Assembly: GCA_001557505.1 (NCBI GenBank)
Contig: LSAX01000001.1
Span: 3,844,001-3,908,000, forward strand
Direction of reading: 5' to 3'
DNA from: Reticulascus tulasneorum
Lineage: Eukaryota > Ascomycota > Sordariomycetes > Glomerellales > Reticulascaceae
DNA: 64,000 nt
A program made the translations under genes and the position numbers. Positions 34,787-47,400 of this stretch are shown here, piece by piece. The notes under the pieces were generated by a model. The model did no database searches. It was given only the letters and a program-made list of their open reading frames with translations, and was not told the origin of the DNA. The stretch's first letter is position 1. Every line of letters begins with the position of its first letter.

Positions 34787-37700
34787 TTACAGGGCCTTGA
34801 CCACACTCCGCTCATCGAAAAGATCCCTCAACAGCCCCTGAATACAAAAGTCTCGGTCTAGTGCTCCCATTGCATACGTCGTCTCAAACGCGTAAATGCT
34901 CAATTGGCCAAAGAACGGTCTCAGAATCTTTCCTACCAGTTCGTCCTTCCTCTCTAAGCTAGTGTCATCATTGATGCCACCTGGTCCCAATAGTGGCCGC
35001 CTGTGGGCACTGCTTGCTGCCATGTGTGCCGCTGATTCGCTCTGAAGTGCAGAGCTGGCTGCAACAGAGCCAAGTTCCTCTGACAACTCATCGACAAGGG
35101 CGACCGGCTGGTAATTCGAAGACCGATAAACGGCGTCTATTGTATCTGTGACAAAAAGCCACTCGTGCAATTGGAAGTCATCCGGCGCGACGCAAATGAG
35201 CAGATCCAGAAGTTTACAAGCTTGCAGAACTGAAGCGTTGTTGTAGGTATCTGAAGCAACGCTGTGATCTGGTGCAACAACCGAAGACATAGCTGCATGA
35301 AGCTCAGCATTGATGATAGGCCACAGAATGGCGAGGTGTATGGCACTGATTTTGAGCACGAGCGCGCGTACGACCATATAAATCTCGGCGCGCATCGTAG
35401 AAGATGGTGAGGAAGTAGCCGTGGCCCCAAGAAGCTCGACAAGCTTCTCTAAAATGCTGGCAAGGTCGGTAACGAATGTATCTTCGTTCGAGGCCAGCAC
35501 CAACGTGGCGATGCGACGAAGATTCAGTTGTGTCTTGCGATCAGCCTCAAGTCTTGCTGATGTAGCACCAACACCGAAGACAATACCAGCAGTCGTAGGC
35601 GGGTTTATGCGACTTAAGATTTCTGGCATCCGGTCCTTGTCGCTCATAGACCATTGTCTTAGTAGTGGCAGCCAGTCACTCTTTACTAGAGCAACATTTG
35701 AGTTGAAAAACTTGGCATCGTTGAACGCATCGCCTATGTCCTTCTTCCAGGTTTTTTGATTGCTCGGTAACCTAGACAGCTCTTGTAGAAGTTCCAAAGT
35801 GCTTTGGGAGACCGTCTCAGGGAAAGCCTTTGCTCGGAAAGTTGGCCCAATGACATTGGCCGATATCGTTCCCGCTGCTGAGAGCACGCGATCCGTCTCG
35901 ACAAGTATCTTGGGAAGGTTCGGCACTATTGACGACAGGATTGTCACTACATCGTCGGCTCTATCGACTGGGTTGACGAATGTGTTCATAGTAGTTCGGC
36001 GGCTCACATCACGGGACTTGTCTCCCTTTTCCCCTACTGGACCCGTGTCTGTGAAGGTCATAGGCCGGGTTGTGAAGATAGCTGTCAATAGCCTGAGAAA
36101 CACGTCCTAGCTAACAGTTAGCAAGTATTCGAGATAGTAGAACGGAATGACCCACCCCAAGTTCCCGTCGCATCTTCCGCTGCTCGCCAAAATTAGTGTT
36201 GTCCACCTTCTCGCCAAGGATTGCGGCGAATTCAAGAAGACTAGGAAGCGTTTGCCGATGTGGAAACGGATTTGCTAGCAAATCTCTCAAAAACGCCATG
36301 CAGTCATGCCATATTTCATCCATGGCATCATCTTCCAGCGAGCGCGCATATTCGACAAGAAACGTGACGAGATCGGTGTCTTGCAGCGAGATCGTCAGTG
36401 TTGACTTTCTGGATGGGTCCAATGCGTGAGGGTTTGTTCGACTATATATCGCGTTGAAAATTGCTGGAATCGTATGCTTCGGCCTCGATCCATCCAGGGC
36501 AGGTAAAAGGTTGAAGACTTCAGAACGCTGGTTTGGAGGTGCATGGCTTAGCGAGTTTCTCCAAATCTCAATAACCGTTTCAAGGCACTCCAGAGTCTCT
36601 GCTGCAAATAGATGCTCGAGGAGACGGCGTGCGCGATTTCTCATTCGCAACGAGGTGTAAGTGAAAGATGCGACAGAGGTGGTATCCTGAGTGTTGCTAT
36701 CGATTCCTTGCCCCCAAGACCAGATGGTAAAGCACATGCGAACAGCATCCTGGAAAGCAAGGTGAACAGTCAGCCTATCGTTGGCAGTAGCGCTGCGCGC
36801 TTGGGGTGTGTCTGTAGCAAAGACTCCCGATACCATGTTCCCAAAGAAGCCTGATTGCTGATCGGGACTTTTGACAACCTGCGTCCTGGCCTCTTCAGTC
36901 AGAAGTCGCTCGTGTCCTCTTGCTAATACCTGCTCAAGCGCATTCAACAAGGAGATGAGCGTTGACTCTGGACCGTTCCACCCACCATGATCATCCTTGC
37001 CGTTGTCTCTGAATACGGACTGTAAGCCTTGGAATGTGCTGCCAATTTGCTTGCAGAGCGTCTCCACAAGTGGGATGAGCACCTGAAAGATTGTATCCGA
37101 ATAGAGCGGTAAACACTCTGTCAGGAAACTAACCCAGCTATCAAGTACACTGCGACTACTCGGAGCGCTCAAGCCAGCCTGGAGACACTTCAGCAGAGAA
37201 GGCGGTGGTGCTGATATCCTGGATCTAGAATCGGATTGTAACGATAATCTAAGACTTTTTGAAGGATCTATGATCATTTTTGGCTTTTCGGATGTCGGTG
37301 ATGTTGGTAATTCAACAGGTACCATGTCGCGGAGCTTGAGTGACGCAAATACCACGTCCAGCAAGAGGACTTGGACATACGGATCTGGGCCTCTGAGGGA
37401 CTGAAGTAGCCGTTCAATAAGGATGTTTTCTAAGTGTAGATTCGAGATTGGTTCCGCATATGGATTCAACAGAATTTGATGCAGAACTGTTAGGGCGTAG
37501 CGATACAACTGTGTGACTCGGACTTGGAGATGCCGGCTTTTGGGCGTTTCATTTCCGGCAATGCATCGCATGCAGACTTGCAGGAAGAACTCTTGAAGTG
37601 AGACCTCCCCTTCCCCACCATCTAGAGGCTATTTAGTATGCTATCCAGTAGTAGGTAGCCAAACTCACTTATTTGCATCAGCTCTGGTCGGCTGGCATCG

Positions 37701-40700
37701 ATGGTCAACGTCTTGGATGCCAAGACCCCCCAGATAACATCCGGAGCCCATCGAAAGACATTAGACAGAGTGCGGAGGTAGTATAGACAGAGGTCAAGGT
37801 CATCATCTTCGGAAAATGTAATAGAGGCGTTGGAGGCTGCCTTCCCAGCAAGCCCTCGATTTGTTCGTAAGAAGGGGAGGGATGAGAATTTTGAGACAAA
37901 AACCATGAAGAGCCTAGAAAGTAAGAGATACCATGGTCAGCATCCGCGAATAGAACTTAAGGTATAACTCATACTTGTCTATCCCAACCAGGCTGTTAAG
38001 CCACGCCTTCACCGTCATGAAAAGTTGCGTTCGCTCATCCAGCAGAGCGTCCAGCATCAAAAACAAGGGTCTCGTCAGCATTACATCGTAATTATCTATT
38101 CCAGCAAGTCTCAACTGTGGTGGCTTCTCCGTGACTGGGGTCTTTGAACCTCTTCGGTCAGAATGCGAGTCTTGTAACGTGTGGGACCATAGCACGCTAA
38201 ATCGTCGGCCAGAATCTGCCGGGCGAGCAGCAAATGTGCCTTTCGCATCATCATCAGTAATGAGAGTTGCAAGAGCGGCTTCTATGTCGCGGTGATTTGT
38301 GGTCAGGGCTGTTTGGAGTTGCCATAATGACCGTACTGTCTCAACATGGTATTTTGGTTCCGAGGCAGAGAGGTATGCCCAGGCATTTCGCACTAAAGGC
38401 GTTACCAGTTCAGACAAATCTTGCGAAGATATTCGCTCCGCGACGTAAAGATGGGTAGAAAGATAAAGAATGGAATTGAATGATAAGAAAGGCAATGCAG
38501 CCTGGTGGTTCAGACGCTCGTGAAGACAGGCAAGAAGTTGTTTGATGTCAAGCTGGTACTTCAACGGTACCTTCAGCAAGATGATGGTAAGCACTCTTCC
38601 TCGAACACCCAAATCTGCACTGGACGTTGTGCTAGTGAGCCCGTCGCAAACGAACTTGCAAGATTTTTGAAGAAGAAGTTCGCCAACCTCGACTGAAGAA
38701 AAAGGCGCTGTTCCTGACTCCAGGTTACCCTGTTCATTAACGTAGAACGCCTTGATTCTTTTCAATAGCTCGATGTTTGGGAGTGATGCTAGTATCCCAG
38801 ATTCCATGGTCCTTAGTGACTTGCTTGAGGCACCAGACCCAGATGGAAACCCTCGCTCTGGAACAAGATCCAGCAGTGCTGCAGCCACACCAAGGCCTTC
38901 CTCGGATATCTTACTGCCGACTGTGGATGACGACGATGAGCTTTGTTGCCTTTCTTTTGCATCCTCTAGCATGCATAGAATAGATAGCGCCGTAAAAGGC
39001 GCGTGGACTGTGACCATCTCTTCCTCACGTACGTTGAAGTTTGCCAAGATGAAGCTGACGAGGGAAAGCTTGTCTAGCCGCTGCTCACTGGATACATTTC
39101 CAGGGCCAATGGCTTGCGCCAGAAGACCGATGATCTCGCCATAAATCAGGCCGCTCTCCACACCATCGAAGAAAACACTCGCACTTCGAAAGACTTCGTT
39201 GAAATCGGCTTTTGTTGGTGCTTGGCCTTTGTATTGTCGGACACTATCCACGATCGGGAGGAACACTTCTGGAACCACAAGCCCGCCTATTTCCCAGCGA
39301 TCCATCAACGATAGGCATATTCTGAAGGGTCGTGCTCGCTCTGCAGGGCTCTTTTCATGGTTCGTGTTGATCATCCCTAGCAGAGCCTGTGTTAGTGGCT
39401 GCAGCCCGTATTCCTCAAAGTATGTCGTTTTCGTGGCGAAATAGGATTGCTGATGATCAAGCGATGATGGTGATTCCAGACCACCCTCATGGTCCGTTGG
39501 CGACGGGTCGGGTCCAAGAAGCCACGCCCATAGCCGTCTATTCAAACTCATATCCCTTCGGATCACAACTCCCGCTGCGGCTTTCAACAGTAGCTCCAGA
39601 TCACCGGATTTCACACGGATCTGCAGCACTTTAGAGTGCAATGGGAGGTGGGTGACTAGCAGGTCTAAGAAGCCCCGTTGAATGAGAAGCTGCTCATCAG
39701 CAAGTCCAGCGGCAAAGCACCGCAGAAGCAAGCCTGGTTCCGGGGAAGTTACGATCTCTGCAAGTTGGGCAGAGATTTCTGGCTCTATTCCATTCTTCAC
39801 CGGCGGTCCTTTGGAGGATTCATGTGCTGGTGGCTCACCCAACTTTGGCAAGTTCCTCACGAGGTATGCTAAAGCGCCAGCCCGACGGCTGTGACTGGTT
39901 ATGGATGCCAGAAAGAAACACTGCCAAAAGAAGTCATCCCCAGAGGAATGGTTGGCTGTAAGGTTTTCACTCCCCGCCGGCCGTATTGCAACTTTGAAGC
40001 TCTCCATAAGCTTCAGTGTCCTGTCAAAATCCTCACTAGTCTCCTCCTCCAGGCCCGGTAGTATTGCCAACACTATGGACTTCATAGCTGGCCGTAACGA
40101 CCTGGGATCGAGCCCCAGAAAGTGGCGTTCCAAAAGGTCAAGAAAGGGTGACCGTACTGAGAGGGATGCGAACGAAAGTGTCGAGGCCAAGCCCGGGAGA
40201 TATAGCGGCAGGTCCTTGGAAAGCCCATCCTCCCCTATTATGACGAAAACATAGTTGTAGACTTCGAGTGCTTTTTGGTGCACACCAGACGGTAAGGACG
40301 GGTTGAGACATTGGGACAAACGCTTTGCGACTGTTGCTTTCGCGGGAATCGTGGTGATCGAGGATGGTCGAGCTTGCAATGCCTACAGCCTATTCGTCAG
40401 CAGCTGTTCCCTAACCCCATGCGCATACCTTGGGGAAGACTTACCTTAAGAAGGCGGTTCAGAAAGGATATGTAGTCTGCCCACTCTTGCAACGCCGTCT
40501 CGAACAATGTGAGCGCTCTATCCACCCCGGAGGCATATTTGCGGTAGTGCTTGTCCTTTGTCGGTGGCTCCTCTGTACGTATGAATCAATAAACAGCTTC
40601 TAGCATCCATATTTCTCGAAGCACTCACCTGCGCCGAGCTGATTCCTCCATTGCCTGGGCACGGGGGAGTCTCGACCTGAGCTTTCGGGAGAGATGGACC

Positions 40701-40728
40701 GACGGCCAGAGCCTGGCTCAAGGGCCAT
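34787..40728 (-). CDS. DOP1: DOP1 (Dopey) endosome-Golgi trafficking protein
   Basis: Six exons: complement(join(34787..36106, 36156..37621, 37669..37913, 37975..40382, 40445..40572, 40629..40728)), sum 5,667 nt, 1,888 residues, the expected size for fungal Dopey. Exons 1-3 give the conserved N-terminal domain: KDKHYRKYASGVDRALTLFE, ADYISFLNRLLKALQARPSS, AKRLSQCLNPSLPSGVHQKA and EDGLSKDLPLYLPGL. The middle region is helical (KYELYLKF lies in a retained-intron frame and is not coding). Toward the C-terminus come EGEVSLQEFFLQVCMRCIAG and leucine-rich helices (YRYALTVLHQILLNPYAEPI) to the end. DOP1 forms a complex with the MON2 scaffold and NEO1 flippase at Golgi/endosome membranes; its helical C-terminal region is involved in assembly. 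Introns are 47-62 nt and all junctions keep phase. Faces MON1 across a 489-bp gap. Confidence 0.93.
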
Positions 40729-41217
40729 AATTGCGGTAGCTTCTTGGCGGTTCACAGACGCAGAACATGAGGTTCTTCTGTGGCGGCAGTCGGAATTCGA
40801 GGTTCATCGCTGCCTAAGTGGAGGTCTCTGACAACCATGTCTAGGATTAACGAAAGGCTACCATGGCCTATTTAATGTGGGTGCGGTATGTCAGGGCAGC
40901 CCCCTGCGATAGTGGAAGCTGCTCATTGGGCGGCGCAAATCTAGCGACCCTCCCGCCGAACAAGGCTGCCGTAGCGCATGGGAGAGCCCCTCCAAAAATC
41001 CAGTGTGACGGAATCGATCGTCATCCGAATCTGTATGGTCATCTTCTGTCTTATCGCAAAGTGCATAGCAATTGTTGACAACACCAGGCCATGCCAGTAT
41101 GGCAACACGATTTCCCTTCTCTGAATTCGAGGATTGAAGGCAACAACACCATCCTGGACCCGGATAACGAGACATCTCGAAATCTGAGATGCGATTACCT
41201 CATCGATCATCAAAATC
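40729..41217. promoter_or_regulatory. Divergent promoter region DOP1/MON1
   Basis: 489 bp between the divergent start codons. Small frames within show no protein character. Both neighbours are membrane-traffic genes, so co-regulation is possible but unproven. Confidence 0.5.
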
Positions 41218-43029
41218 ATGGGCCAGGATAACGCCAATGAGCCTGACAGCAGTCCTGGCGAGGAGGCACCGCCTCCTCTACCACCCCGACCACCCGCGAT
41301 AGCCTCCTCCTCCTCGAGAGACTCAAAGCTTCAATCTGCAGCTACAACAGCAATAACCCCGCTTGATATTCAAACACTGTCCTTTCCCGATGGCTCACGA
41401 GGGACCTTCTCCACCCCGGGCATTAGAGCTGTCTCGACGCCAGTTCCGATTGGAAGCGGTTATGCGACCCCGAATAGAGCACTTGGGGAGGCGGAGGATT
41501 CGATGAGCGTGATGAGCTTTGCGCCAACCCTGAGACCGACAGGTGATATAGCCAGCTTGCTCATGGGGGAGTTTAACAAGAGGAGTCCGGCGTGGAATCT
41601 ACTCAGGTCGCAGTCGGCAACCGTGCTGCCTTTCGAAAGTGTTAAGATGGATAAGGTCACAGATAACCTCGTCGGGTTCCCGCAGGAGTTCGATAGTCTC
41701 CCAGAAGAGGCCGACAAGAGTGTCGGGGACGAACAGCGGCTCGCCCTTTGGAAGTCAAAGCTTAAACACTACATGATCCTGTCATCGGCGGGGAAGCCGA
41801 TATACAGTCGCCACGGAGAATTGGGGCTCATCAACTCCTACATGGGTGTTGTGCAGACGATTATATCCTTCTATGAAAGTGCCAAGAACCCCTTGACAGG
41901 CTTCACGGCTGGAACTGCGAGGTTCGTCATCACCACGGAAGGGCCTCTCTATTTCGTGGCCATCAGCAGACTCGGCGAGAGCGATGCTCAACTAAGAGCG
42001 CAACTGGACGCTCTTTACATGCAGATCCTATCAACATTGACATTACCTACACTTCTGAATATTTTTGCCAATCGTCCATCCACGGACCTGCGCAAGCCAT
42101 TGGAGGGGACGGAGTCTTTATTATCGTCCCTGGCAGACAACTTTACCAAAGGGTCACCATCAGCTCTGCTCGGAGCATTAGAGTGCCTGAAGCTGCGGAA
42201 ATCCCAGAGAAATGCAATCAATAATGCCTTCCTGAAGCAGCGTACGGACAAACTCTTATACGGGTTGATCGTGGCTGGCGGCAAGCTTGTCAGCGTTATT
42301 AGACCTCGAAGGCATTCACTCCATCCCAGTGACTTGCAACTGATTTTCAACATGCTCTTTGAATCTGACGGTATCAAATCTGGAGGAGGGGAGAACTGGA
42401 TCCCCTTATGCCTGCCAGCTTTCAACAACCGTGGCTACCTTTACATGTACGTGAGCTTCTTCGACGGCGTGCAAGGAGACCAAGCTACCGAGCCCGCCGT
42501 GGCGAAGGGATCCCCTCCGGATGAAGAGATAGCCATAATCCTCATCAGCCCCGACAAGGAATCATTCTTCGAGCTCAAGCAGATGCGTGACGCCGTGGCC
42601 GCTGTTCTCGCAAAGCAAGGCCACCTCGCCCTCATCCAAGCCGCAGCCCGACAAGGCCGGCCACAGGTGCCGACCATCGCGCCGGGCAGCCAGATCAGCC
42701 ACTTCCTCTACAAGTCCCGCGCAAACGTGCAGTTCAGCATGGGCGCCCTCGACCCAATATTCAGCAGTCTCATCGCCCGCCGCAGACTGATGACGCTCTA
42801 CCACCAGCTCCACGCCTCGGTGCATGCGAAACACTCACACATGAAAGTCCTCCACTGTATCAGCGAGGAGGCAACGAGCCTGGCGTGGATCACGCCCGTG
42901 TTCGAGTTCTACTGCGTTGCGGGGCCGAATGCGAGCAGGGCCGTCGTCACGCAAGGCGCCAATAAGATCATTCAATGGGCAAAGCGGGAGGAGGAGCGAA
43001 TTTTCATTATTGGGGGAGGCGTGTTCTGA
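41218..43029 (+). CDS. MON1: Vacuolar fusion protein MON1 (Rab7 GEF subunit)
   Basis: Intronless frame of 603 residues. The N-terminal ~150 residues are disordered and proline-rich ([20 protein letters not shown]). The conserved trilongin body begins at [40 protein letters not shown], followed by [20 protein letters not shown], the middle longin [20 protein letters not shown], and a roadblock-like third domain ending [23 protein letters not shown]1 with CCZ1 forms the guanine-nucleotide exchange factor that activates Ypt7/Rab7 on late endosomes, vacuoles and autophagosomes; in plant-pathogenic fungi the gene is needed for vacuolar fusion and autophagy. Length and motif order match orthologues. 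Confidence 0.95.
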   Translation: MGQDNANEPDSSPGEEAPPPLPPRPPAIASSSSRDSKLQSAATTAITPLDIQTLSFPDGSRGTFSTPGIRAVSTPVPIGSGYATPNRALGEAEDSMSVMSFAPTLRPTGDIASLLMGEFNKRSPAWNLLRSQSATVLPFESVKMDKVTDNLVGFPQEFDSLPEEADKSVGDEQRLALWKSKLKHYMILSSAGKPIYSRHGELGLINSYMGVVQTIISFYESAKNPLTGFTAGTARFVITTEGPLYFVAISRLGESDAQLRAQLDALYMQILSTLTLPTLLNIFANRPSTDLRKPLEGTESLLSSLADNFTKGSPSALLGALECLKLRKSQRNAINNAFLKQRTDKLLYGLIVAGGKLVSVIRPRRHSLHPSDLQLIFNMLFESDGIKSGGGENWIPLCLPAFNNRGYLYMYVSFFDGVQGDQATEPAVAKGSPPDEEIAIILISPDKESFFELKQMRDAVAAVLAKQGHLALIQAAARQGRPQVPTIAPGSQISHFLYKSRANVQFSMGALDPIFSSLIARRRLMTLYHQLHASVHAKHSHMKVLHCISEEATSLAWITPVFEFYCVAGPNASRAVVTQGANKIIQWAKREEERIFIIGGGVF

Positions 43030-43171
43030 TGGAACTGAGCACATGGACCCGCAGGGTTAAGTTATTAAACATTACGTGCGTGCTCTGCTAGGCGGAGCTG
43101 CAATACCTGGGAGGCAGAGTGTATGAGATTACCGAGGACCAAAATGGAAAAGGGGGAATGCTCGACAGAAC

Positions 43172-43727
43172 TTAGGCAGTCCACCACGCTTCTCGCGCTT
43201 CGTCGACGGCCACTGTCGCCGCGAAATATTCATCGTCTTGTATTTTACCCCTGGGCACGACGTCCTCATGCTCATGTGTCAGTTCCCAAACTTCATGTTC
43301 ACCCGGCCGTGTCTCATCCGCAACATGATGGCAGCCAGCAGTGCCCAACACTGTCTTCCTCACCCAGTCCTTCACCACCCAACGAGAGCCTGTGCTTTTG
43401 CTTCTTGGTCCCATATGTCTCCCAGACCACCTGCTGCCATTCCGGTTCGGCCGCAACCTCCGGTCTGGAGAACAGTAGACCTAATGGCACGCGTGGCTTT
43501 GCTCCGTCGTAGCCGAGCCTTCCTCCCGTTTGGGACCTGTTTCTAGTTGCCAGCGCTGAGCGAGAGCCGCCAGCCACACAGTATAGCTCCTCTTCTGTAA
43601 AGCGGCTTGGCCTGAGAGCTCGGGTTCCGATGCTCGGGCATGGGCTCGAATGCGAACTCGAGGTTCTCGACTCGCCGGCCTCGACGATGGTAGAAATTCG
43701 TCCTGAAGTGGACGGTGACGGCGCCAT
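43172..43727 (-). CDS. Small protein of unknown function; exon junction unresolved
   Basis: Two overlapping frames together look like one protein. The first starts MAPSPSTSGRISTIVEAGES at 43727 and reads through FTEEELYCVAGGSRSALATR and YDGAKPRVPLGLLFSRPEV; the second reads DWVRKTVLGTAGCHHVADET, RPGEHEVWELTHEHEDVVPR and ends AVDEAREAWWTA at 43172. Linking them needs a frame change. Splice solutions with weak sites exist: an intron 43370-43427 or 43370-43430 (GTCTGG or GTGGTC donor, GAAG acceptor) giving EWQQ(V)DWVRKTVL, or a 91-nt intron ending in CACAG that removes LLFSRPEV. A single-base indel near 43390 is the alternative. I recognise no domain; the C-terminal half looks like a compact folded domain, the N-terminal half is Ser-rich. 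About 160 residues. Confidence 0.55.
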
Positions 43728-44410
43728 GATGGAGAGGGCGTCCGCATCAGTCGATGAAAGCTGACAATATGCTCTTCAGCAGCACACTCAGTAGGTATAA
43801 CGAGAAGATATATGGAGGGTAGCGGGTGTTGCGTAGAAGCACAGCAGGTTGATTATCAACAATTCGAATCTCAGTTATACCAACAACTTATATAGCATGT
43901 GAAAACTACTTAACCTTCTGAAGATTTTATCCCCCTTAAAAGTCTCAACCAACCGACGTGCTTCGACGTCCCGGTATCCGCGCCAGACCATAAAAGCGTC
44001 GCAGTGGTTCACCAGATGCACCCGCAACCCTAAAGAGTGGGATATATGCAGGATTTACGTCAACTCGGCCTTCTTCCAGAGTCCAGACTAGGTTAATAGT
44101 TATTATTGGCCTGACCAGCTTAAGGTTAACTTCTATTCTTATTCTACCGCCATTTACGGTTAAGCCACTTCGTGTTTCCTCGGAACCCAACTCTTCAATG
44201 CCTGCCTCCACGATTACGTCTTTCTGACGAGCAGCAAGTGCTACTACAGAGCAATGCCAATGTTCCAAGACTCCAATGATTGACTAGTCATTCGTATGTC
44301 TCGGGTTTTCAAGAAGAACACGTCCCGAAAGCCAAGCGACAAACACAACCCAAGTGAGGAGAGCCCAAATTGGCTCCTTCCGCCTATCGCCTTTACGAAC
44401 CCATCATACA
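43728..44410. other. Intergenic, with a possible transposon-derived fragment
   Basis: Upstream flank of the 43172 gene and downstream flank of the 44411 gene. It includes the candidate relic at 43945-44268; nothing else is recognisable. Confidence 0.4.
43945..44268 (-). pseudogene. Possible mobile-element coding relic
   Basis: A 107-codon frame with a sharply protein-like C-terminal half (VDVNPAYIPLFRVAGASGEP, then LRRFYGLARIPGRRSTSVG) and a less convincing first half (LVRPIITINLVWTLEEG). The DNA around it is locally richer in TTA/TAA steps than its neighbours. My impression is of a decayed repeat-element ORF of a kind seen scattered in filamentous-fungal genomes, but I cannot name the element. 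It could also be chance. Confidence 0.25.
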
Positions 44411-47400
44411 TCATGCCTGAGTACCAGATTGACGATCCAAGCTTCGTCTAACGCATGCACTTACAGCACGCCTGGCGCCTCGGGCCCATCGCTTCATCCG
44501 CCTCCCCAGTCTTTCGGATTGCAAAGATTGTAAGGTTCCTTCTGTATTGGAGGGTTCAATTGCTGCCCGATTCGCATTTTTATTGTATGGAGCATGTCTC
44601 TCGACAGTATTAGGTTTCGACTTGTTATCTAATTCATGACCGACCCGTTTGTTCTCTTGTTCTCTGAGCTGAAGGCGTGATCTTGTCATACGAATCCTTA
44701 GGTTCGAGAGCTTCTTCCTTAGACCATGAGGCCTGTTTGAAGTCAAATCGGAGTCAAAACTCCTCATCTCGCTCAAGGTAGCTCTGGTAGTTGATTTGCT
44801 TTGGCGTAATTCATCCATATTTACTGGATGTGCCAAAGGAATATGTGATACATCAGTCTGGCTTCTACCAGGATTGTTGAGTTGCTTCGCATGGAACATG
44901 CCATTATGTGTCTCCTTCCTCCTCTCGGGCATGAACATCTCGCTGGGGTTGGCCGAGGGAGAAAACAAATCCTTAGGCTGTCCCAGGCCCATATTGGCAA
45001 GAGGATTAGGCCGAGCGGCATATGGACGCCGTCTCACGGTGCCATCTTCTGCTTCAGTGACAGCATTCCCATAGCACCGGGATAACTTGAGACGAAGTTT
45101 AGGCTTAGATAAGGCGGCATCCTGTGGCCCCCCGTCACGAACCGCCAGGTTCACTTCAGCGATGACCTTGCTTGCCGTATTGTTGTCCACTGACGAAAGC
45201 GATCCTGAGTATAAGGATGCCGAAGATGGCTTTACCTTGAGTCTCAGCTTTGGAATGCTGAGCTGTGATTTTGGCTGCCGGTCATCCAGTGGTGAGCCAT
45301 GAGCAGCTGTTGAAGGACAAGGTTTGAGTTTTGGTGTAGAGCATGGCGTCGATAACCGTGAGAGATTGAAAGTCGAAAATCCAACAGGAAAGTCAATATC
45401 CTCGGTTGTTTTCCTTGGCTGAGATACGCTTGTTACATCACCTGGAGGAGGAGGCAATGCCTTCATGATTTGCGGAATACTGTTTCTTACTCTCAAGTGA
45501 CGAGCTGGGGAAATGGGTTGGGGAGAGATGATTGATGTAGTGCCGTCGTTGACATCCTGCATTTGATCCTGGAGATTGGACGTTGTGATCCGCAATGCTG
45601 CCCGATTCCTCTTGTGGCGCCGGAACACTGACTTCATCTCGTGCTCATGATTCTTGATCTCTGCATTAGTGCCTTTATCCTTGTCATCGCTGCCAATGCC
45701 TTCGCGTTGGGAACTTTGCGGCGGAGCCGAAGTACATCTGCCTTCATTATCGTCCAAGATGACAGCGTGTGCAGGAAAATCATGCTCTTCTTTCGTGATA
45801 GGCGACTTGGCAAGTTCGAATGATGAAACTAGTGCAGCAAGGTCTGTCAAACCGGGATCAAGAGAGAGTTGAAGACTGGCTCGGAGTAATGCCGCCAATC
45901 CAGACTGAGAAAACTTTCTCGGCGAGCCGGTATCAATTTCATGCGATGGGCCGCTGTGCTGTTTCCCCAGGGATTCATTCTGGCACGGTTCGTCAAGCTT
46001 CTCTGGCTGGGCCTGCTCGGGATTCTGAGATGCGACATCTTCTGCAACTGGCTGAGATAATGCTGTCGATGATTCTAGGGAAGCACCACATTCGCCAATA
46101 TAGGTCTTCTCATGGATATTACCATGCTCCTCGAGTTCCTGGCTGCAGTGCGAAGACGGGACCAGGCCACAAATTGGAGAGCTTGGTCGGTTCCCTCCTA
46201 CAGGAGACGTTTGAAAGTCACTTGCTTCAACACGAAGTGCTGTACTGAGCCTTTCCTGCGCGACTGAGAAGTCTTTATCGGGATGGGGTGACGCGTTGCT
46301 AGTGTTTCGTGACGCAAGACAAGCATTAGAATCGTCCAATTCTGATAAGTGACCATTGTCATGTGGATTGTGGCATTGGAGGTTGTTCTCTTTAGAGTTG
46401 TTATGCGGTTGGTGGATTCCGTGTCCATGTCCATCTCTCTCTGATGTCTCACTGAAATCTTTCACAGAGATATCGACAACAGCGTCAAGCCGGGCTTGCG
46501 TTTCGTCTCGCAAGACAAGTGGCTTGTTGAAACTTGAAACTCGCTTCGGTATTGGCGCCAGCGGAGGTGCAGGTGTCGTCGACGACGGAGGCGGAGCATT
46601 GTCAAAGCCCTCAGTGTAGTCATAGTAGAATGAGCCACCAGGTTGGAGCGAAGGAATTCGGCGCTGGCTTGATGGTGGTCTGCAGTACATTTCAACAATC
46701 GAAGTGAGACTTGCTGACCTCCCACTCTGATCGCTGGATGATCTCGCGGATTGATCAGTACGCATACCACCCCAGAGCGGGTTGTGATTTTCACGTTGGC
46801 CACGATTCATTGGTGCGGTGGCGTTCCTTGCCATAGGGGAGCTGTGGCATAGCAGCGATGGGGTGGAACGATTGCCATCAATGCGTATCGATAAGGGGGG
46901 TGGTCTTCGGTGTCCCTGGGGGTAAGTTGGTTTGTAAGAGCCGTGGACAGTCCTCTGCACACCAGTATCAGCATACCAGCAACTGGGACGTCGATCATGG
47001 GAAGTTAACTCACGTGGGAGATTCGATCAAGTTCAACCATCTTACTGTAATCAATGACCCCGTTCCCCGTCAGCGCTGGCGAGGCTGGCCTAACCCCTGG
47101 CCGTTTCAACCGAGTGGGATACGGAAAGGGAGAGCGCGGTCTCTGTAGGAGACTGCCGCGAGACTGTCCATCAAGGGTACCAGACGACTTATGACTGGAG
47201 AACTGTCTAGAGCCGCAAGTTGTCAAGGAGTACGAGCGCCGATCGAGTTCATCCGAGGGTGGAGAGAAGGAGCTCGAGCACGATGGCTGACTATCACAAG
47301 AACCATACAGGGAAAGAATCTCCGAGGTAGGATCTCGATACGAAGGCAGTCTCTTGCGATCATCTTGGAAACCAGGCTCGCCTTGCGTGCCCGCGCTCGA

